NCBI GenBank assembly: GCA_937888955.1
Contig: CALAQW010000102.1
Coordinates: 1-41,567 of the forward strand
DNA from: an uncultured Alphaproteobacteria bacterium
Lineage (GTDB): Bacteria > Pseudomonadota > Alphaproteobacteria > UBA11222
Length of the DNA: 41,567 bases
Direction of reading: 5' to 3'
In this document: positions 26,285 through 35,262 of the stretch, piece by piece
How the letters are laid out: every line of letters starts with the position of its first letter
Numbering within the stretch: the stretch's first letter is position 1
Made by a program: the position numbers and the translations under genes
The notes under the pieces: generated by a model
What the model was told of the DNA's origin: nothing
Databases searched by the model: none
What the model saw: the letters and a program-made list of their open reading frames with translations, nothing else

Positions 26285-29200
26285 GCCCCGCGGGTCTGAT
26301 CGGGCTTTTCGTCCGTCACAAGAATGCGGCCAATCTGTTGATGGCGTTGATGCTGCTTGGCGGATTGTTTGCCCTGATGCGCATCAATACCCAGCTTTTC
26401 CCCGATCTCAATATCCCGGTGATCACGATCACCGTCGCCTGGCCCGGCGCCAGTGCCGAGGATGTGGAGAGCAATATCCTTGCCGCCATCGAACCGGAGG
26501 TGCGGTTCCTCGATTCGATCAAACGGGTGCAGGCAAGCGGCGTTGAAGGGGCGGGGTTTCTGTTCATCGAATTTGAGCCCGATGCCGATATGCAGCGTGC
26601 CTTGTCGGAAATCGAATCCGCGGTGGGTCGGATCACGACTTTGCCCGATGAGAGTGAACGTCCCGTCATTACCCAGATCGCGCCCCATGAAACCGTGTCG
26701 CGCATCATGCTGACGGGGCCGTTTTCGGAAGCGGCCTTGAAATCCTATGCCAAGCGGATGCGCGATGATTTGCTGTCACGCGGTGTTGACAAGATTTTGC
26801 TGGTCGGTGCGCGCGACGAGGAAATCTGGGTTGAACTTCCGCAATATGAGCTGCAACGGCTTGACCTTACATATGAAGAGGTCGCGCGCCGCATCGCCCA
26901 ATCGAGCCAGGATTTACCCTCAGGCACCATCGAGGGCGGGTTCGAGCAGCAACTTCGCAGCCTGGGGCTTGCCCAAACCACCGATAAGATCGGCGCGATC
27001 GAATTGCGCGCGGCAGGCAGTGGCGAGAAAATCCTGCTGCGCGATGTCGCGACGATCCGTGAAACCTTCGACGCGCGCCAGGCAACCGGTCACAGCGCCG
27101 GCAAGCCGGCAATTCAGCTGCATATTCAACGCTCCGCCACCGCCGATGCCTTGGAGCAGGCGGAAATCGTCGATGACTATCTGAAGCAAACCATCCCCAC
27201 CCTGCCGCAGACGCTCGAGGTCGTGCATTTCGATATTCAGGCAAGCCTTGTGCGCGAAAGAATCATGCTGCTCGTCCGGAATGGCGCTGGCGGGCTTATT
27301 CTCGTGCTCGCCACCTTGTTTTTGTTTCTTAACGGACGGTTGGCCTTCTGGGTTGGCGCGGGCATTCCGATCGCCATGACGGCAACGATCGGGCTGATGT
27401 TGTTGAGCGGTCAGACCGTCAATATGGTGTCGCTATTTGCCATGATCATGACGCTTGGCGTCATTGTCGATGATGCAATCGTTGTCGGCGAACATGCCGC
27501 TTACCGGTTTGAGCGAGGGCTGCCGCCGCTTGAGGCCGCGGAAGCGGGCGCGGTGCGTATGTTCTGGCCCGTGATGGCATCCTCACTCACCACGATGGCG
27601 TCGTTCCTGCCGATATTGTTGGTGGGGGATGTCATCGGGCAGATGTTTTCAGCCATTCCAATGGTTGTCGTCGCGGTGCTGATTGCCAGCCTTGTCGAAT
27701 GTTTTCTTATCTTGCCAGGTCATCTGCGCGGCACATTCAACCGGAAGGAAAAAAAGCCCGGCAGGTTACGCGCCGGTTTTAATCGCCGGTTCGATCAGTT
27801 CAGGGATGGCCTGTTTCCGCGTACGGTACGGTTTGCCTATGAATGGCGTTATCTTACCATTGCCGGTGCGGTTGGCCTTTTCATTGTCAGTGTAGGGTTG
27901 ATTGTCGGTGGCCGTGTCGGGTTTCAGTTTTTCCCGTCGCCTGAAAGTGACGTGGTCTATGCGAACGCCACTTTCAGCCCCGGTATGCCGCGCAAGACGA
28001 GCGAGGCGATGTTGCATGAGATGGAACGTGCGCTGGCGGTGGCAGAAGACAAGCTGACCGGTGGGAAGGGCGGGCTTGTCCGGGCGTCTTATGGCAGTGT
28101 CGGCTCGAATGCCGCGCCCGATTTCCTGTCCGTTTCGGGGGATCATCTGTCCGGGATCACGGTCGAACTTGTGCCCTCTGATGCCCGCGATATCCGTACC
28201 GCCGAATTCGTTACAGCCTGGCGCGAGGCGGTGAAGCCGCTGCCCGGAATCGAGCGGATTACCATTAATCCGCGCCGTGGCGGTCCGCCCGGACGTGATA
28301 TCGACATCAGGTTGCGTGGCGGGTCGCCTGAAACCCTGAAAGCCGCGGCAAACGAGCTGAAGGCGACCCTTGCGCGGTTTCCAGGGATCAGCGATGTGGA
28401 AGACGATTTGCCCTATGGCAAGCAGGAGGTGCTGTTGAGCGTGACGCCGCGCGGCGCAGCGCTTGGCTTTACCACCGAATCGGTTGGCCGGCAGGTGCGG
28501 GCGGCATTTCAGGGGGCTATCGCCAAGCGTTTTGCCCGCGGCGATGAGGAGGTGACCTTGCGGGTGCAGGCCCCTAAGGATGTCATGACGGCTGCGGCCT
28601 TGCGTGACTTGTATCTGCGTGCGCCTGACGGGTCGGAGGTGCCGCTTTCGGAGGTGGTTGCCATCGAGCAGGGCTCGGGCTTTGCGCGCATTCGCCGCCA
28701 GGACGGCGCCCGTGAAGTCGCGATCGTGGCCGAGATCAATCCCGAAGTCGCCAACGCACAATATGTGCTTGAATCGCTCCGACAGTCAGGGTTGCCCGAA
28801 ATCACCGCTAAATATGGGGTCAGCTATGTGTTCGCCGGCCGTGCGGAGGAACAGGCCAATACGACAGCCGATATGGTGTTCGGCGCACAGATCGCGCTCA
28901 GTGCGATCTACCTCATTCTCGCCTGGGTATTTGCCTCCTATACGCGGCCGCTGATCGTGATGTTCATCATCCCGTTTGGTCTGATCGGTGCGGTATTCGG
29001 GCATTTGCTCATGGGCTTCAATCTGACGATGATGAGCTTTATTGCCCTGTTGGGATTGGCCGGGATTCTCGTCAATGACTCGATCATCCTTGTCGGGACG
29101 ATCGATGAGCATGTGGCGCGCGGCAAGGCGCTTGTTGAAGCTGTGGTGGCGGGGTGTCAGGAACGGCTGCGCGCGATTATCCTGACATCGGCGACGACTG

Positions 29201-29421
29201 TGGTCGGGCTCTTGCCCTTGCTGTTTGAGACCAGTATGCAGGCGCGGTTTCTTATCCCCATGGCCATCACGCTTGCCTTTGGGTTAGCCAGCGCAACCAT
29301 GCTTGTGCTCGGCGTGGTGCCGGCTTTGATCGGTATTGTCGATGATGCGCAACGTCTTGTGATGCGGTTGCGCGGGCGTAAGCAAACGGGCACCGCGTTG
29401 AGCAAAGGTGCCGCTGAATAG
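26281..29421 (+). CDS. RND-family efflux pump permease (HAE1-type)
   Basis: This 1046-residue inner-membrane proton antiporter has the length of AcrB-type pumps. It begins with a membrane segment after LIGLFVRHKNAANLL, followed by the porter-domain motif FPDLNIPVITITVAWPGASAEDVE. Transmembrane helix 4 carries the proton-relay Asp pair in LGVIVDDAIVVGEHA (near residue 395). The second half repeats the layout (GRVGFQFFPSPESDVV near 545). The last helices include IALLGLAGILVNDSIILVGTIDEH, where AcrB has its relay Lys, so the relay differs there. No outer-membrane factor gene is present in the operon, so the pump must borrow one. The substrate is unknown; it is not clearly a heavy-metal (CusA) type. 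Confidence 0.93.
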   Translation: MSPAGLIGLFVRHKNAANLLMALMLLGGLFALMRINTQLFPDLNIPVITITVAWPGASAEDVESNILAAIEPEVRFLDSIKRVQASGVEGAGFLFIEFEPDADMQRALSEIESAVGRITTLPDESERPVITQIAPHETVSRIMLTGPFSEAALKSYAKRMRDDLLSRGVDKILLVGARDEEIWVELPQYELQRLDLTYEEVARRIAQSSQDLPSGTIEGGFEQQLRSLGLAQTTDKIGAIELRAAGSGEKILLRDVATIRETFDARQATGHSAGKPAIQLHIQRSATADALEQAEIVDDYLKQTIPTLPQTLEVVHFDIQASLVRERIMLLVRNGAGGLILVLATLFLFLNGRLAFWVGAGIPIAMTATIGLMLLSGQTVNMVSLFAMIMTLGVIVDDAIVVGEHAAYRFERGLPPLEAAEAGAVRMFWPVMASSLTTMASFLPILLVGDVIGQMFSAIPMVVVAVLIASLVECFLILPGHLRGTFNRKEKKPGRLRAGFNRRFDQFRDGLFPRTVRFAYEWRYLTIAGAVGLFIVSVGLIVGGRVGFQFFPSPESDVVYANATFSPGMPRKTSEAMLHEMERALAVAEDKLTGGKGGLVRASYGSVGSNAAPDFLSVSGDHLSGITVELVPSDARDIRTAEFVTAWREAVKPLPGIERITINPRRGGPPGRDIDIRLRGGSPETLKAAANELKATLARFPGISDVEDDLPYGKQEVLLSVTPRGAALGFTTESVGRQVRAAFQGAIAKRFARGDEEVTLRVQAPKDVMTAAALRDLYLRAPDGSEVPLSEVVAIEQGSGFARIRRQDGAREVAIVAEINPEVANAQYVLESLRQSGLPEITAKYGVSYVFAGRAEEQANTTADMVFGAQIALSAIYLILAWVFASYTRPLIVMFIIPFGLIGAVFGHLLMGFNLTMMSFIALLGLAGILVNDSIILVGTIDEHVARGKALVEAVVAGCQERLRAIILTSATTVVGLLPLLFETSMQARFLIPMAITLAFGLASATMLVLGVVPALIGIVDDAQRLVMRLRGRKQTGTALSKGAAE

Positions 29422-29453
29422 CGCCCTTCCGCCAGATAGCGCTGATGCCTAGC

Positions 29454-30914
29454 CTAGCCGCGCCAGAAACGCGGCAGGAACAGGACCAGCACGGTAAACA
29501 GTTCAAGCCGGCCGAGCAGCATGGCGCCCGACAGTACCCATTTCGCCATATCGGGCAGGGAACCGAAATTTCCGACCGGCCCGATGATCGGTCCAAGTCC
29601 CGGGCCGACATTCGCGATCGCCGTGGCGGCGGCGGAAATTGCGGTAATATAGTCAAGCCCGAGGAACGCCATGATCAACGCAACCATGCCGAAACTCAGC
29701 ACAAACAGAAAGAAGAAGCTCTTGACCGAGCTGGCCGCCTCATCGGGCAGGGGGCGGCCATTATAGCGTGTGTGAAAAACACCATGCGGCAACATCACCC
29801 GCTTGATCTGTGTCATCGCCGAGAGATAGAGCACCTGCAATCGGAAAATTTTGACGCCGCAGGAAGTTGATCCCGCGCAGCCGCCAGTAAACATCAGGAA
29901 GAAGAATGCGGTGATCCCGAAGCTGCCCCACAAAACATAGTCTGTGGTGGCATAGCCCGTACCCGTGATGATGGAGATGACGTTGAACGCCGCATAGCGG
30001 AAGGCGGTCGTGTTTTCGTTATAACCGCCCATCCACTGATACAGGGTCAGCATGATGATCGCGACCGTGATCAGGCCGAAGAATGCCCGCACCTGGGAAT
30101 CGCGTAACAGGCAAAATGGCTCGCCTCGCACCATACGCCAGTAAAGCAGGAACGGCAGTGAGCCGATAATCATGAAGATGATCGCGATGGTGTCGATGGC
30201 GGCACTGTCAAAATAGGCGATTGAACTGTCGGAGGTTGAAAATCCGCCTGTTGCAATTGTGGTCATGGCGTGAGCGACTGCTTCGAACGCCGTCATCCCG
30301 GCAAGATAATAAGCCAATGCGCAAACAACCGACAGCAGCATGTAAAGCGAGCCTATCACCGTTGCGATTTGTGCCGCGCGCGGCAGCAGTTTCTCCGACG
30401 CGTCGGAAGATTCCGCGCGGAACAGCTGCATCCCGCCGATCTGCAGCATCGGCAGAACAGCAACGGCGGTGACGATGATCCCGATACCGCCAAGCCATTG
30501 CAAAAGTGCGCGCCACATCAAAATGCCGGGGGGCATCCGGTCAAGCCCGCTGATCACGGTCGAGCCTGTTGTGGTCAGTCCCGACATGGCTTCAAAGAAC
30601 GCGTCAGTATAGTTGAGCTCGATATCCGCGAGAATGAAGGGCAGCGCGGCGAACACCGCCATAACAACCCAGCTTGCGGTTGTCAGAAGGAATGCGTCCC
30701 TGATATTCAGCTCGGTGCGCCCGTTGCCTTCGGGCTCGCGGCCGACGAAAATCAGGGCGATCCCGACAAAAAGGGTAAGCGCTGCGGAAGCAAAAAAAGC
30801 CTGCCAATCGTGATTATCGGCAGCAAGGTCGAGCAGGATCGGCAGGATCATTGCCAATCCAAGTGTCGTCAGCATGGTGCCGACGACAAGGGCGATGGGG
30901 CGGATATGAAACAT
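29454..30914 (-). CDS. trkH: Trk-type potassium uptake protein TrkH
   Basis: TrkH is the K+-translocating membrane subunit of the Trk system and is gated by the cytosolic NAD-binding protein TrkA, which is not in this window. The 486-residue length is normal. Four pore loops with the selectivity-filter Gly are visible: MSGLTTTGSTV near residue 108, TTIATGGFSTS near 217, ITGTGYATTDY near 317 and ATAIANVGPGLG near 433. The protein ends in the usual LPRFWRG-type tail. It lies 20 bases downstream of apaG on the same strand, so co-transcription is likely. It has no strong ribosome site. Confidence 0.95.
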   Translation of the reverse strand: MFHIRPIALVVGTMLTTLGLAMILPILLDLAADNHDWQAFFASAALTLFVGIALIFVGREPEGNGRTELNIRDAFLLTTASWVVMAVFAALPFILADIELNYTDAFFEAMSGLTTTGSTVISGLDRMPPGILMWRALLQWLGGIGIIVTAVAVLPMLQIGGMQLFRAESSDASEKLLPRAAQIATVIGSLYMLLSVVCALAYYLAGMTAFEAVAHAMTTIATGGFSTSDSSIAYFDSAAIDTIAIIFMIIGSLPFLLYWRMVRGEPFCLLRDSQVRAFFGLITVAIIMLTLYQWMGGYNENTTAFRYAAFNVISIITGTGYATTDYVLWGSFGITAFFFLMFTGGCAGSTSCGVKIFRLQVLYLSAMTQIKRVMLPHGVFHTRYNGRPLPDEAASSVKSFFFLFVLSFGMVALIMAFLGLDYITAISAAATAIANVGPGLGPIIGPVGNFGSLPDMAKWVLSGAMLLGRLELFTVLVLFLPRFWRG

Positions 30915-30934
30915 CTGTGCGGGGCGATGGCGGC

Positions 30935-31327
30935 CTAATGGATCACCGTTGATTGATGCGGGCTATCCAGTGAAAAGGTCGGGATTTCAACATCGAACCA
31001 TTCCCCCTTGTCGCTTACCATCTGATAGCTGCCGCCCATGAAACCGGTGGCGGTGGTGAGGGGTGCCCCGCTTGTATATTCGAAACTTTCTTCCGGATGC
31101 AGGGTTGGCTGTTCGCCGACAACGCCTTCGCCGCGCACTTCCTGTGCCTGGCCGTTGGCATCGGTGATCCGCCAGTAGCGTGAAATCAGGCGCACGGTTT
31201 CGGTGCCTTCATTGGTGATAGTGATGCGGTAAGCCCAGAAATACCGCCCTTCCGCCGGGTCGGACTGGTCCGACAGGTAGAACGGCTCCGCCTGAACCCG
31301 AATATGTCGTGTTACCGCCTCATACAT
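30935..31327 (-). CDS. apaG: Co2+/Mg2+ efflux-associated protein ApaG
   Basis: ApaG is a small fibronectin-III-like beta-sandwich protein. The 130-residue product matches the usual length of about 125-130 and the family core: [72 protein letters not shown] and [11 protein letters not shown]. Loss of apaG in Salmonella is linked to cobalt resistance and magnesium efflux; the biochemical role remains open. AAGGGAA lies nine bases before the ATG. It follows metZ on the same strand across a gap of 118 bases and precedes trkH. Confidence 0.95.
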   Translation of the reverse strand: MYEAVTRHIRVQAEPFYLSDQSDPAEGRYFWAYRITITNEGTETVRLISRYWRITDANGQAQEVRGEGVVGEQPTLHPEESFEYTSGAPLTTATGFMGGSYQMVSDKGEWFDVEIPTFSLDSPHQSTVIH

Positions 31328-31445
31328 GGTTGCATTCCCTTTTCGGCATATCGCCCCGAATATACCGCTTTTTCACCGCATGGGCGCGGCATAATTTTGT
31401 GCCGCATCCATGTGTTGCATATGACTGGCTGTGCGTGATGCCGGC

Positions 31446-32645
31446 TTAACGGGCGGCAATTTGCGCGGCAGCGGCCAGATCCGCGCAGATATCCTGTGCA
31501 TCCTCAAGGCCGACCGACAACCGCAAACAGCTGTCACTGATCCCGAGCTCGGCCCGTGCTTCGGGGCTGAGCCGTTGATGGGTGGTGGTTGCCGGATGGG
31601 TAATCAGGCTTTTTGCATCGCCCAGATTATTGCTGATCCGCACCAGTTGCAGCGCATTGAGGAATTTGAAGGCGGCTTGCTTGCCACCTCTCACGTCAAA
31701 GGCGACGATATTGCCGCCCATCTCCATCTGCGCCATGGCAAGCGTATGCTGCGGATGGTCGCGGCGTCCGGGGTAAAGCACATTTTCAATGCCGGGCTGT
31801 TCCGCCAGATGATCGGCAACGCACGCGCCCGAGCGGGCATGTTCGCGCACCCGCATATCCAGGGTTTCGAGCGATTTCAGCATCACCCAGGCATTGAATG
31901 GGCTCATCGCGGGACCGGTATGCCTGAGCAGTGGCTTGACCTCTTCCTCGATATAGCTTTGCGATCCCAGGATTACCCCGCCAAGGCAGCGCCCCTGTCC
32001 GTCGATATGCTTGGTTGCGGAATATACCACCACATCGGCGCCCAATTCGAGCGGGTGCTGCAAAATCGGGGTTGCAAAAACATTGTCCACGACAAGCCGC
32101 GCGCCTGCCTTATGGGCGATATCGGCAACTGCTTTGAGGTCGGTGACCTGCAAATTCGGATTGGTCGGCGATTCAAGGAAAAACACCTTGGTATTGTCGC
32201 GGCAGGCCGCCTGCCAGGCATTGCTGTCGCGGCCATCGACCAGTGTGCAACTGACCCCGAAACGCGGCAGCATCTCTTCGGCGATATAGCGGCATGAGCC
32301 AAACAGCGCTTTTGCCGCAACGATATGATCGCCCGCCTTGAGCATTGCAAGCAGGGCGCTTGACACCGCCGCCATGCCGGTTGCCGTAGCCCAAGCGGCT
32401 TCCGCCCCTTCAAGCTCGGCCATGCGCTGTTCGAACATGCCAACCGTCGGATTTGAAAAGCGGCTATAGATGAAGCCGTCATCTTCGCCCTTGAAGCGGG
32501 CCTCGGCCTCTTCCGCGCTTTGATAGACATAGCCCGATGTCAGGAACATCGCTTCCGAGGTTTCGCCAAATTGCGAGCGCATGGTGCCACCATGCACAAG
32601 TCGGGTCCGTTGCCGCCAGGATGTCTTGGATGGGGTGTCTTGCAT
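31446..32645 (-). CDS. metZ: O-succinylhomoserine sulfhydrylase MetZ
   Basis: MetZ is a PLP enzyme that makes homocysteine from O-succinylhomoserine and sulfide, the direct sulfhydrylation route to methionine. The 399-residue product has the trans-sulfuration family motifs GFIYSRFSNPTVGMFEQRMAELEG, the PLP phosphate loop ATATGMAAVSSALLA, DNVFATPILQHPLELGAD, and the Schiff-base Lys in YSATKHIDGQGR. I chose the ATG at 32645 (MQDTPSK) because GAGGTAA precedes it and the longer frame would translate the riboswitch and terminator. Expression should be shut off by S-adenosylmethionine through the SAM-II element upstream. The identification as metZ rather than another PLP lyase rests on overall similarity and this regulation. 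Confidence 0.92.
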   Translation of the reverse strand: MQDTPSKTSWRQRTRLVHGGTMRSQFGETSEAMFLTSGYVYQSAEEAEARFKGEDDGFIYSRFSNPTVGMFEQRMAELEGAEAAWATATGMAAVSSALLAMLKAGDHIVAAKALFGSCRYIAEEMLPRFGVSCTLVDGRDSNAWQAACRDNTKVFFLESPTNPNLQVTDLKAVADIAHKAGARLVVDNVFATPILQHPLELGADVVVYSATKHIDGQGRCLGGVILGSQSYIEEEVKPLLRHTGPAMSPFNAWVMLKSLETLDMRVREHARSGACVADHLAEQPGIENVLYPGRRDHPQHTLAMAQMEMGGNIVAFDVRGGKQAAFKFLNALQLVRISNNLGDAKSLITHPATTTHQRLSPEARAELGISDSCLRLSVGLEDAQDICADLAAAAQIAAR

Positions 32646-32657
32646 ACCGCTTACCTC

Positions 32658-32690
32658 AAAAAAATAGCCCCGACCATGAAGGTGCGGGGC
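32658..32690 (-). terminator. Rho-independent terminator in the metZ leader (riboswitch expression platform)
   Basis: On the minus strand GCCCCG (32690-32685) plus ACC pairs with GGT plus CGGGGC (32675-32667) around a small loop. Seven consecutive T follow at 32664-32658. It sits between the SAM-II aptamer and the metZ ribosome site. The ACC side can alternatively pair with the upstream GGTGC, giving an anti-terminator, so ligand binding can decide termination. Confidence 0.85.
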
Positions 32691-32699
32691 ATTCGGCAC

Positions 32700-32758
32700 C
32701 CGACCTTTTAGCGAATTTCTTTTACGTGGCCGCAAGCCGGTCGGCACAAATCACCACG
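32700..32758 (-). promoter_or_regulatory. SAM-II riboswitch aptamer
   Basis: The minus-strand RNA folds as the SAM-II (metA) H-type pseudoknot. Stem P1 is CGTGG (32758-32754) with CCACG (32729-32725). The loop holds the conserved GATTTG (32752-32747), and CCGACC (32744-32739) in that loop pairs with GGTCGG (32705-32700) to form P2. The conserved GCTAAAA (32712-32706) lies between the two. SAM-II binds S-adenosylmethionine and represses methionine genes in alphaproteobacteria. Here it precedes metZ and is followed by an intrinsic terminator. The match covers all conserved blocks I know for this class. Confidence 0.93.
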
Positions 32759-32765
32759 AAGTCTA

Positions 32766-32795
32766 GACATACATCCCGGTTAAGCTATGCGTCAA
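32766..32795 (-). promoter_or_regulatory. Probable promoter of the metZ leader
   Basis: TTGACG (32795-32790) and TATGTC (32771-32766) are separated by 18 bases on the minus strand. Initiation would fall near 32759, right at the 5' edge of the SAM-II aptamer, which supports the pair despite the imperfect -10. Confidence 0.6.
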
Positions 32796-32805
32796 TAGCC
32801 TGTTG

Positions 32806-33756
32806 TCACGCGCTGCAGGACGCCCCGCCAAGCACACAGAATTTCGCGCAATGGGGGTGATTGAGTTTGATCGGCCTGCCCGCCTGGGCAAGGGTGTTGC
32901 CCATCGCAAACCGCCGGTCATAGGGCAGCAGGGTGCAGGCGACCACATGCGGGCTGTCCGCGCCTTTGTCTTTCACGACCATGCGGCTTGTCGCGCACAT
33001 CATCGTCTCGGGCTTTTTGTCCAGAATATCCCAGCAGGCAGTCGTAATCTCCGGCACCTCTGCGGTTTCGTCCATTTCGGGAAACAGCACGAGTGCGGCC
33101 GGATCCGCCGCATCGATGCGGATGCCGGTTTCCGCAAACAGGCGTGCAAAGCCCGCGCGCATGTCTGCATCCCCTTCCTCCCAGCGGCTGCGTCCGGCGA
33201 CCGCGATGCGGAAACCGTTTTGCGACAGCCATTGCAACCCCGCAATGGCGGGGGACCAGCTATCGGCTCCGCGTTCGCGCTCATGCCGGTCCTGGGCGTA
33301 GTGATCAAGGCTCACCCGGATTGTCAGTTGCCCCGGATATTCCTTTTGCAATGCCAGCAGCCCTTCCTGAACCCGGGGGCGTTGCATAGGCCGCATGGCG
33401 TTACTCAAAAGCAGCACTGAAAAGCCACGCTTAAGGCAGGTCTGCAGAATGGGCAGGATATCGGGGTTCATGAAAGGTTCGCCGCCGGTCAGGCCGATTT
33501 CCCGTGTCGGTAATCCGCATGCCGCAATCTCATCGAGATAGCCGCTCACCTCGGCCAGGCTGAGATAGGCAAGCCGGTCATTTGTCGGGCTCGATTCGAT
33601 ATAACAATGGCTGCAGGCGAGATTGCACAATGTACCGGTGGCAAACCACAAGGTCTCGAGCGTTGTCAGCGCGACCTGCGCGCGCGGCGCGCCATCGGCT
33701 GTGATATCGGGGTCATTGAACTTGCCGCTATTGGTTGCGCGTGCGGGTTTGGTCAT
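32806..33756 (-). CDS. Radical SAM protein with cysteine-rich C-terminus, function unassigned
   Basis: The 316-residue product has the radical SAM cluster motif CNLACSHCY (CxxxCxxC, near residues 44-51) and the SAM-binding GLTGGEPFMNPD near 90. A distinctive SLDHYAQDRHERERGADSW follows near 150. The C-terminus carries five further cysteines (MMCATS, VVACTLL, then HPHCAKFCVLGGASCS), suggesting an auxiliary iron-sulfur cluster of SPASM or twitch type. The start ATG at 33756 (MTKPARAT) is preceded by AGGACCGAG. There is no small precursor-peptide gene next to it that I can see, so a peptide-modifying role is not supported. It lies upstream of the metZ promoter on the same strand and on the other side adjoins tRNA-Gly. 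I do not recognise a named family. Confidence 0.88.
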   Translation of the reverse strand: MTKPARATNSGKFNDPDITADGAPRAQVALTTLETLWFATGTLCNLACSHCYIESSPTNDRLAYLSLAEVSGYLDEIAACGLPTREIGLTGGEPFMNPDILPILQTCLKRGFSVLLLSNAMRPMQRPRVQEGLLALQKEYPGQLTIRVSLDHYAQDRHERERGADSWSPAIAGLQWLSQNGFRIAVAGRSRWEEGDADMRAGFARLFAETGIRIDAADPAALVLFPEMDETAEVPEITTACWDILDKKPETMMCATSRMVVKDKGADSPHVVACTLLPYDRRFAMGNTLAQAGRPIKLNHPHCAKFCVLGGASCSA

Positions 33757-33901
33757 AAATGGCTCGGTCCTGATGTTCGACAGCGGCAGTGTGCCCGCCG
33801 CACCCGAAAGGCACAAGACAGGGTGTCATCACATCTTGTCGATCCGGCATTCCGCCCTGCCGAATCTTGTGATACATAGCGTGCCTGCGGTGCTGCGCAA
33901 T

Positions 33902-33975
33902 GCGGGTGTAGCTCAATGGTAGAGCAGGAGCTTCCCAAGCTTAAGACGAGGGTTCGATTCCCTTCACCCGCTCCA
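33902..33975 (+). tRNA. tRNA-Gly (anticodon CCC)
   Basis: The 74-base cloverleaf closes with acceptor GCGGGTG (33902-33908) and CACCCGC (33965-33971). The D arm is GCTC/GAGC. The anticodon loop TTCCCAA has CCC at 33934-33936 and the T arm is GAGGG-TTCGATT-CCCTT. The CCA end is encoded (33973-33975). The anticodon stem has a G-U pair and a G-A mismatch at its base, which I also recall in other alphaproteobacterial tRNA-Gly(CCC). It reads GGG codons. Confidence 0.97.
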
Positions 33976-34047
33976 TGCGCCGGAAACTGGTTGCTGCGGC
34001 ATCTTTATTTCGAACTGATCTGTCCTGCTAACCGATAAGGGCCGAAC

Positions 34048-35220
34048 ATGACCGGCCAGACATTTTCCACAATCGAGATGCTGACCCGGCTCGTCGCATT
34101 CGATACAACGAGCCGGAATTCCAATCTGGCGCTTATCGCGTTTGTGCGCGACTATCTTGCCGGCCATGGTGTGGCGGTCACGCTTATCCATAATGAGGCA
34201 AAGACCAAGGCCAATCTGTACGCGACGATTGGGCCGCAGGACAAACCGGGCGGTATCGTCCTGTCGGGGCACACGGATGTGGTGCCTGTCGACGGGCAGG
34301 ACTGGACGGGCGATCCCTTCACGGTTGAGGCGCGCGACGGGCGGCTGTTTGGCCGTGGCACCGCCGATATGAAGGGCTTCATCGCGGCGGCGCTTGCGCA
34401 TGTGCCCCAATTCGTGGCGGCGCGGGCTGAGACGCCGATACATCTTGCCCTTTCTTATGATGAAGAGATTGGCTGCGTTGGCGTGCATGGGATGGTTGCC
34501 CATATCGGCGCCCATCTGCCGCGGCCCAGGCTTGTGCTTGTGGGTGAGCCGACCGGGATGAAGCTTGTCAATGCGCATAAGGGGATCCGTTCCTTCGTGA
34601 CGCAGGTGACCGGTAGCGAGGCGCATTCCTCGAACGTTCATCTGGGTGTCAATGCAGTGGAGGTTGCCGCGCGGCTGATCGGCTTTCTGGGCGAGTTGCG
34701 CGACGAGATGCGCGTGCGCGGTGATGCATCGGGGCGGTTCGATCCGCCATATACCAGCATACATGTGGGCGTGATCCGGGGCGGGACAGCGTTGAATATC
34801 ATTCCGCGCGAATGTCGGTTTCATTGGGAATTCCGCGCGCTGCCCGATCAGGATGAGGAGGCGATCATCGATCGCTTCAACCACTTTGCACGCGAGGTGG
34901 TGCTGCCGCCCCTGCGCGAGATTTCGGCGGAAGCCGATATCGTGACGACGCCACAGGCCGCGGTGCCCCCGCTTGTGCCGCTAGACGATTGCCCGGCTGA
35001 GGCGCTGGTCCGGGCATTGACCGGGGATAATGCGCCCTTGGCTGTTGCTTACGGCACCGAGGCGGGCATTTTTCAGCGTGCGGATATACCCGCTGTCATT
35101 TGCGGGCCGGGCAGTATCGATCAGGCGCATAAGCCCGATGAGTTCATCGCGCTTGCCGAACTTGATGCCTGCGACCGTTTCTTGACGAAGCTGGCAGCGC
35201 ATATCTCCACTGTCACCTGA
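34048..35220 (+). CDS. argE: Acetylornithine deacetylase
   Basis: ArgE removes the acetyl group from N-acetylornithine in linear arginine synthesis. The 390-residue product is an M20-type dinuclear zinc hydrolase. Metal and catalytic motifs are visible: LSGHTDVVPVDGQDW near residue 71, LFGRGTADMKGF near 100, SYDEEIGCVG near 132 with the general-base Glu, VLVGEPTGM near 163, and the C-terminal GPGSIDQAHKPDEFI near 352. The domain between 170 and 290 is the dimerisation domain. It stands alone 72 bases after tRNA-Gly and 42 bases before the mscS-like gene. Related M20 deacylases cannot be excluded but the motifs fit ArgE best. Confidence 0.92.
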   Translation: MTGQTFSTIEMLTRLVAFDTTSRNSNLALIAFVRDYLAGHGVAVTLIHNEAKTKANLYATIGPQDKPGGIVLSGHTDVVPVDGQDWTGDPFTVEARDGRLFGRGTADMKGFIAAALAHVPQFVAARAETPIHLALSYDEEIGCVGVHGMVAHIGAHLPRPRLVLVGEPTGMKLVNAHKGIRSFVTQVTGSEAHSSNVHLGVNAVEVAARLIGFLGELRDEMRVRGDASGRFDPPYTSIHVGVIRGGTALNIIPRECRFHWEFRALPDQDEEAIIDRFNHFAREVVLPPLREISAEADIVTTPQAAVPPLVPLDDCPAEALVRALTGDNAPLAVAYGTEAGIFQRADIPAVICGPGSIDQAHKPDEFIALAELDACDRFLTKLAAHISTVT

Positions 35221-35262
35221 CAGGGATAAGGGCGTGCCGAAACGTCTGTGTGAGTGATCTTT

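Noticed and set aside
32646-32747. Longer N-terminus for MetZ starting at 32747
   Set aside because: It would translate the riboswitch pseudoknot and terminator and has no family similarity; the ATG at 32645 has a good ribosome site.
33757-33901. Precursor peptide gene next to the radical SAM protein
   Set aside because: No short frame with a ribosome site and Cys/Gly-rich core is convincing in this gap or just downstream of the gene.
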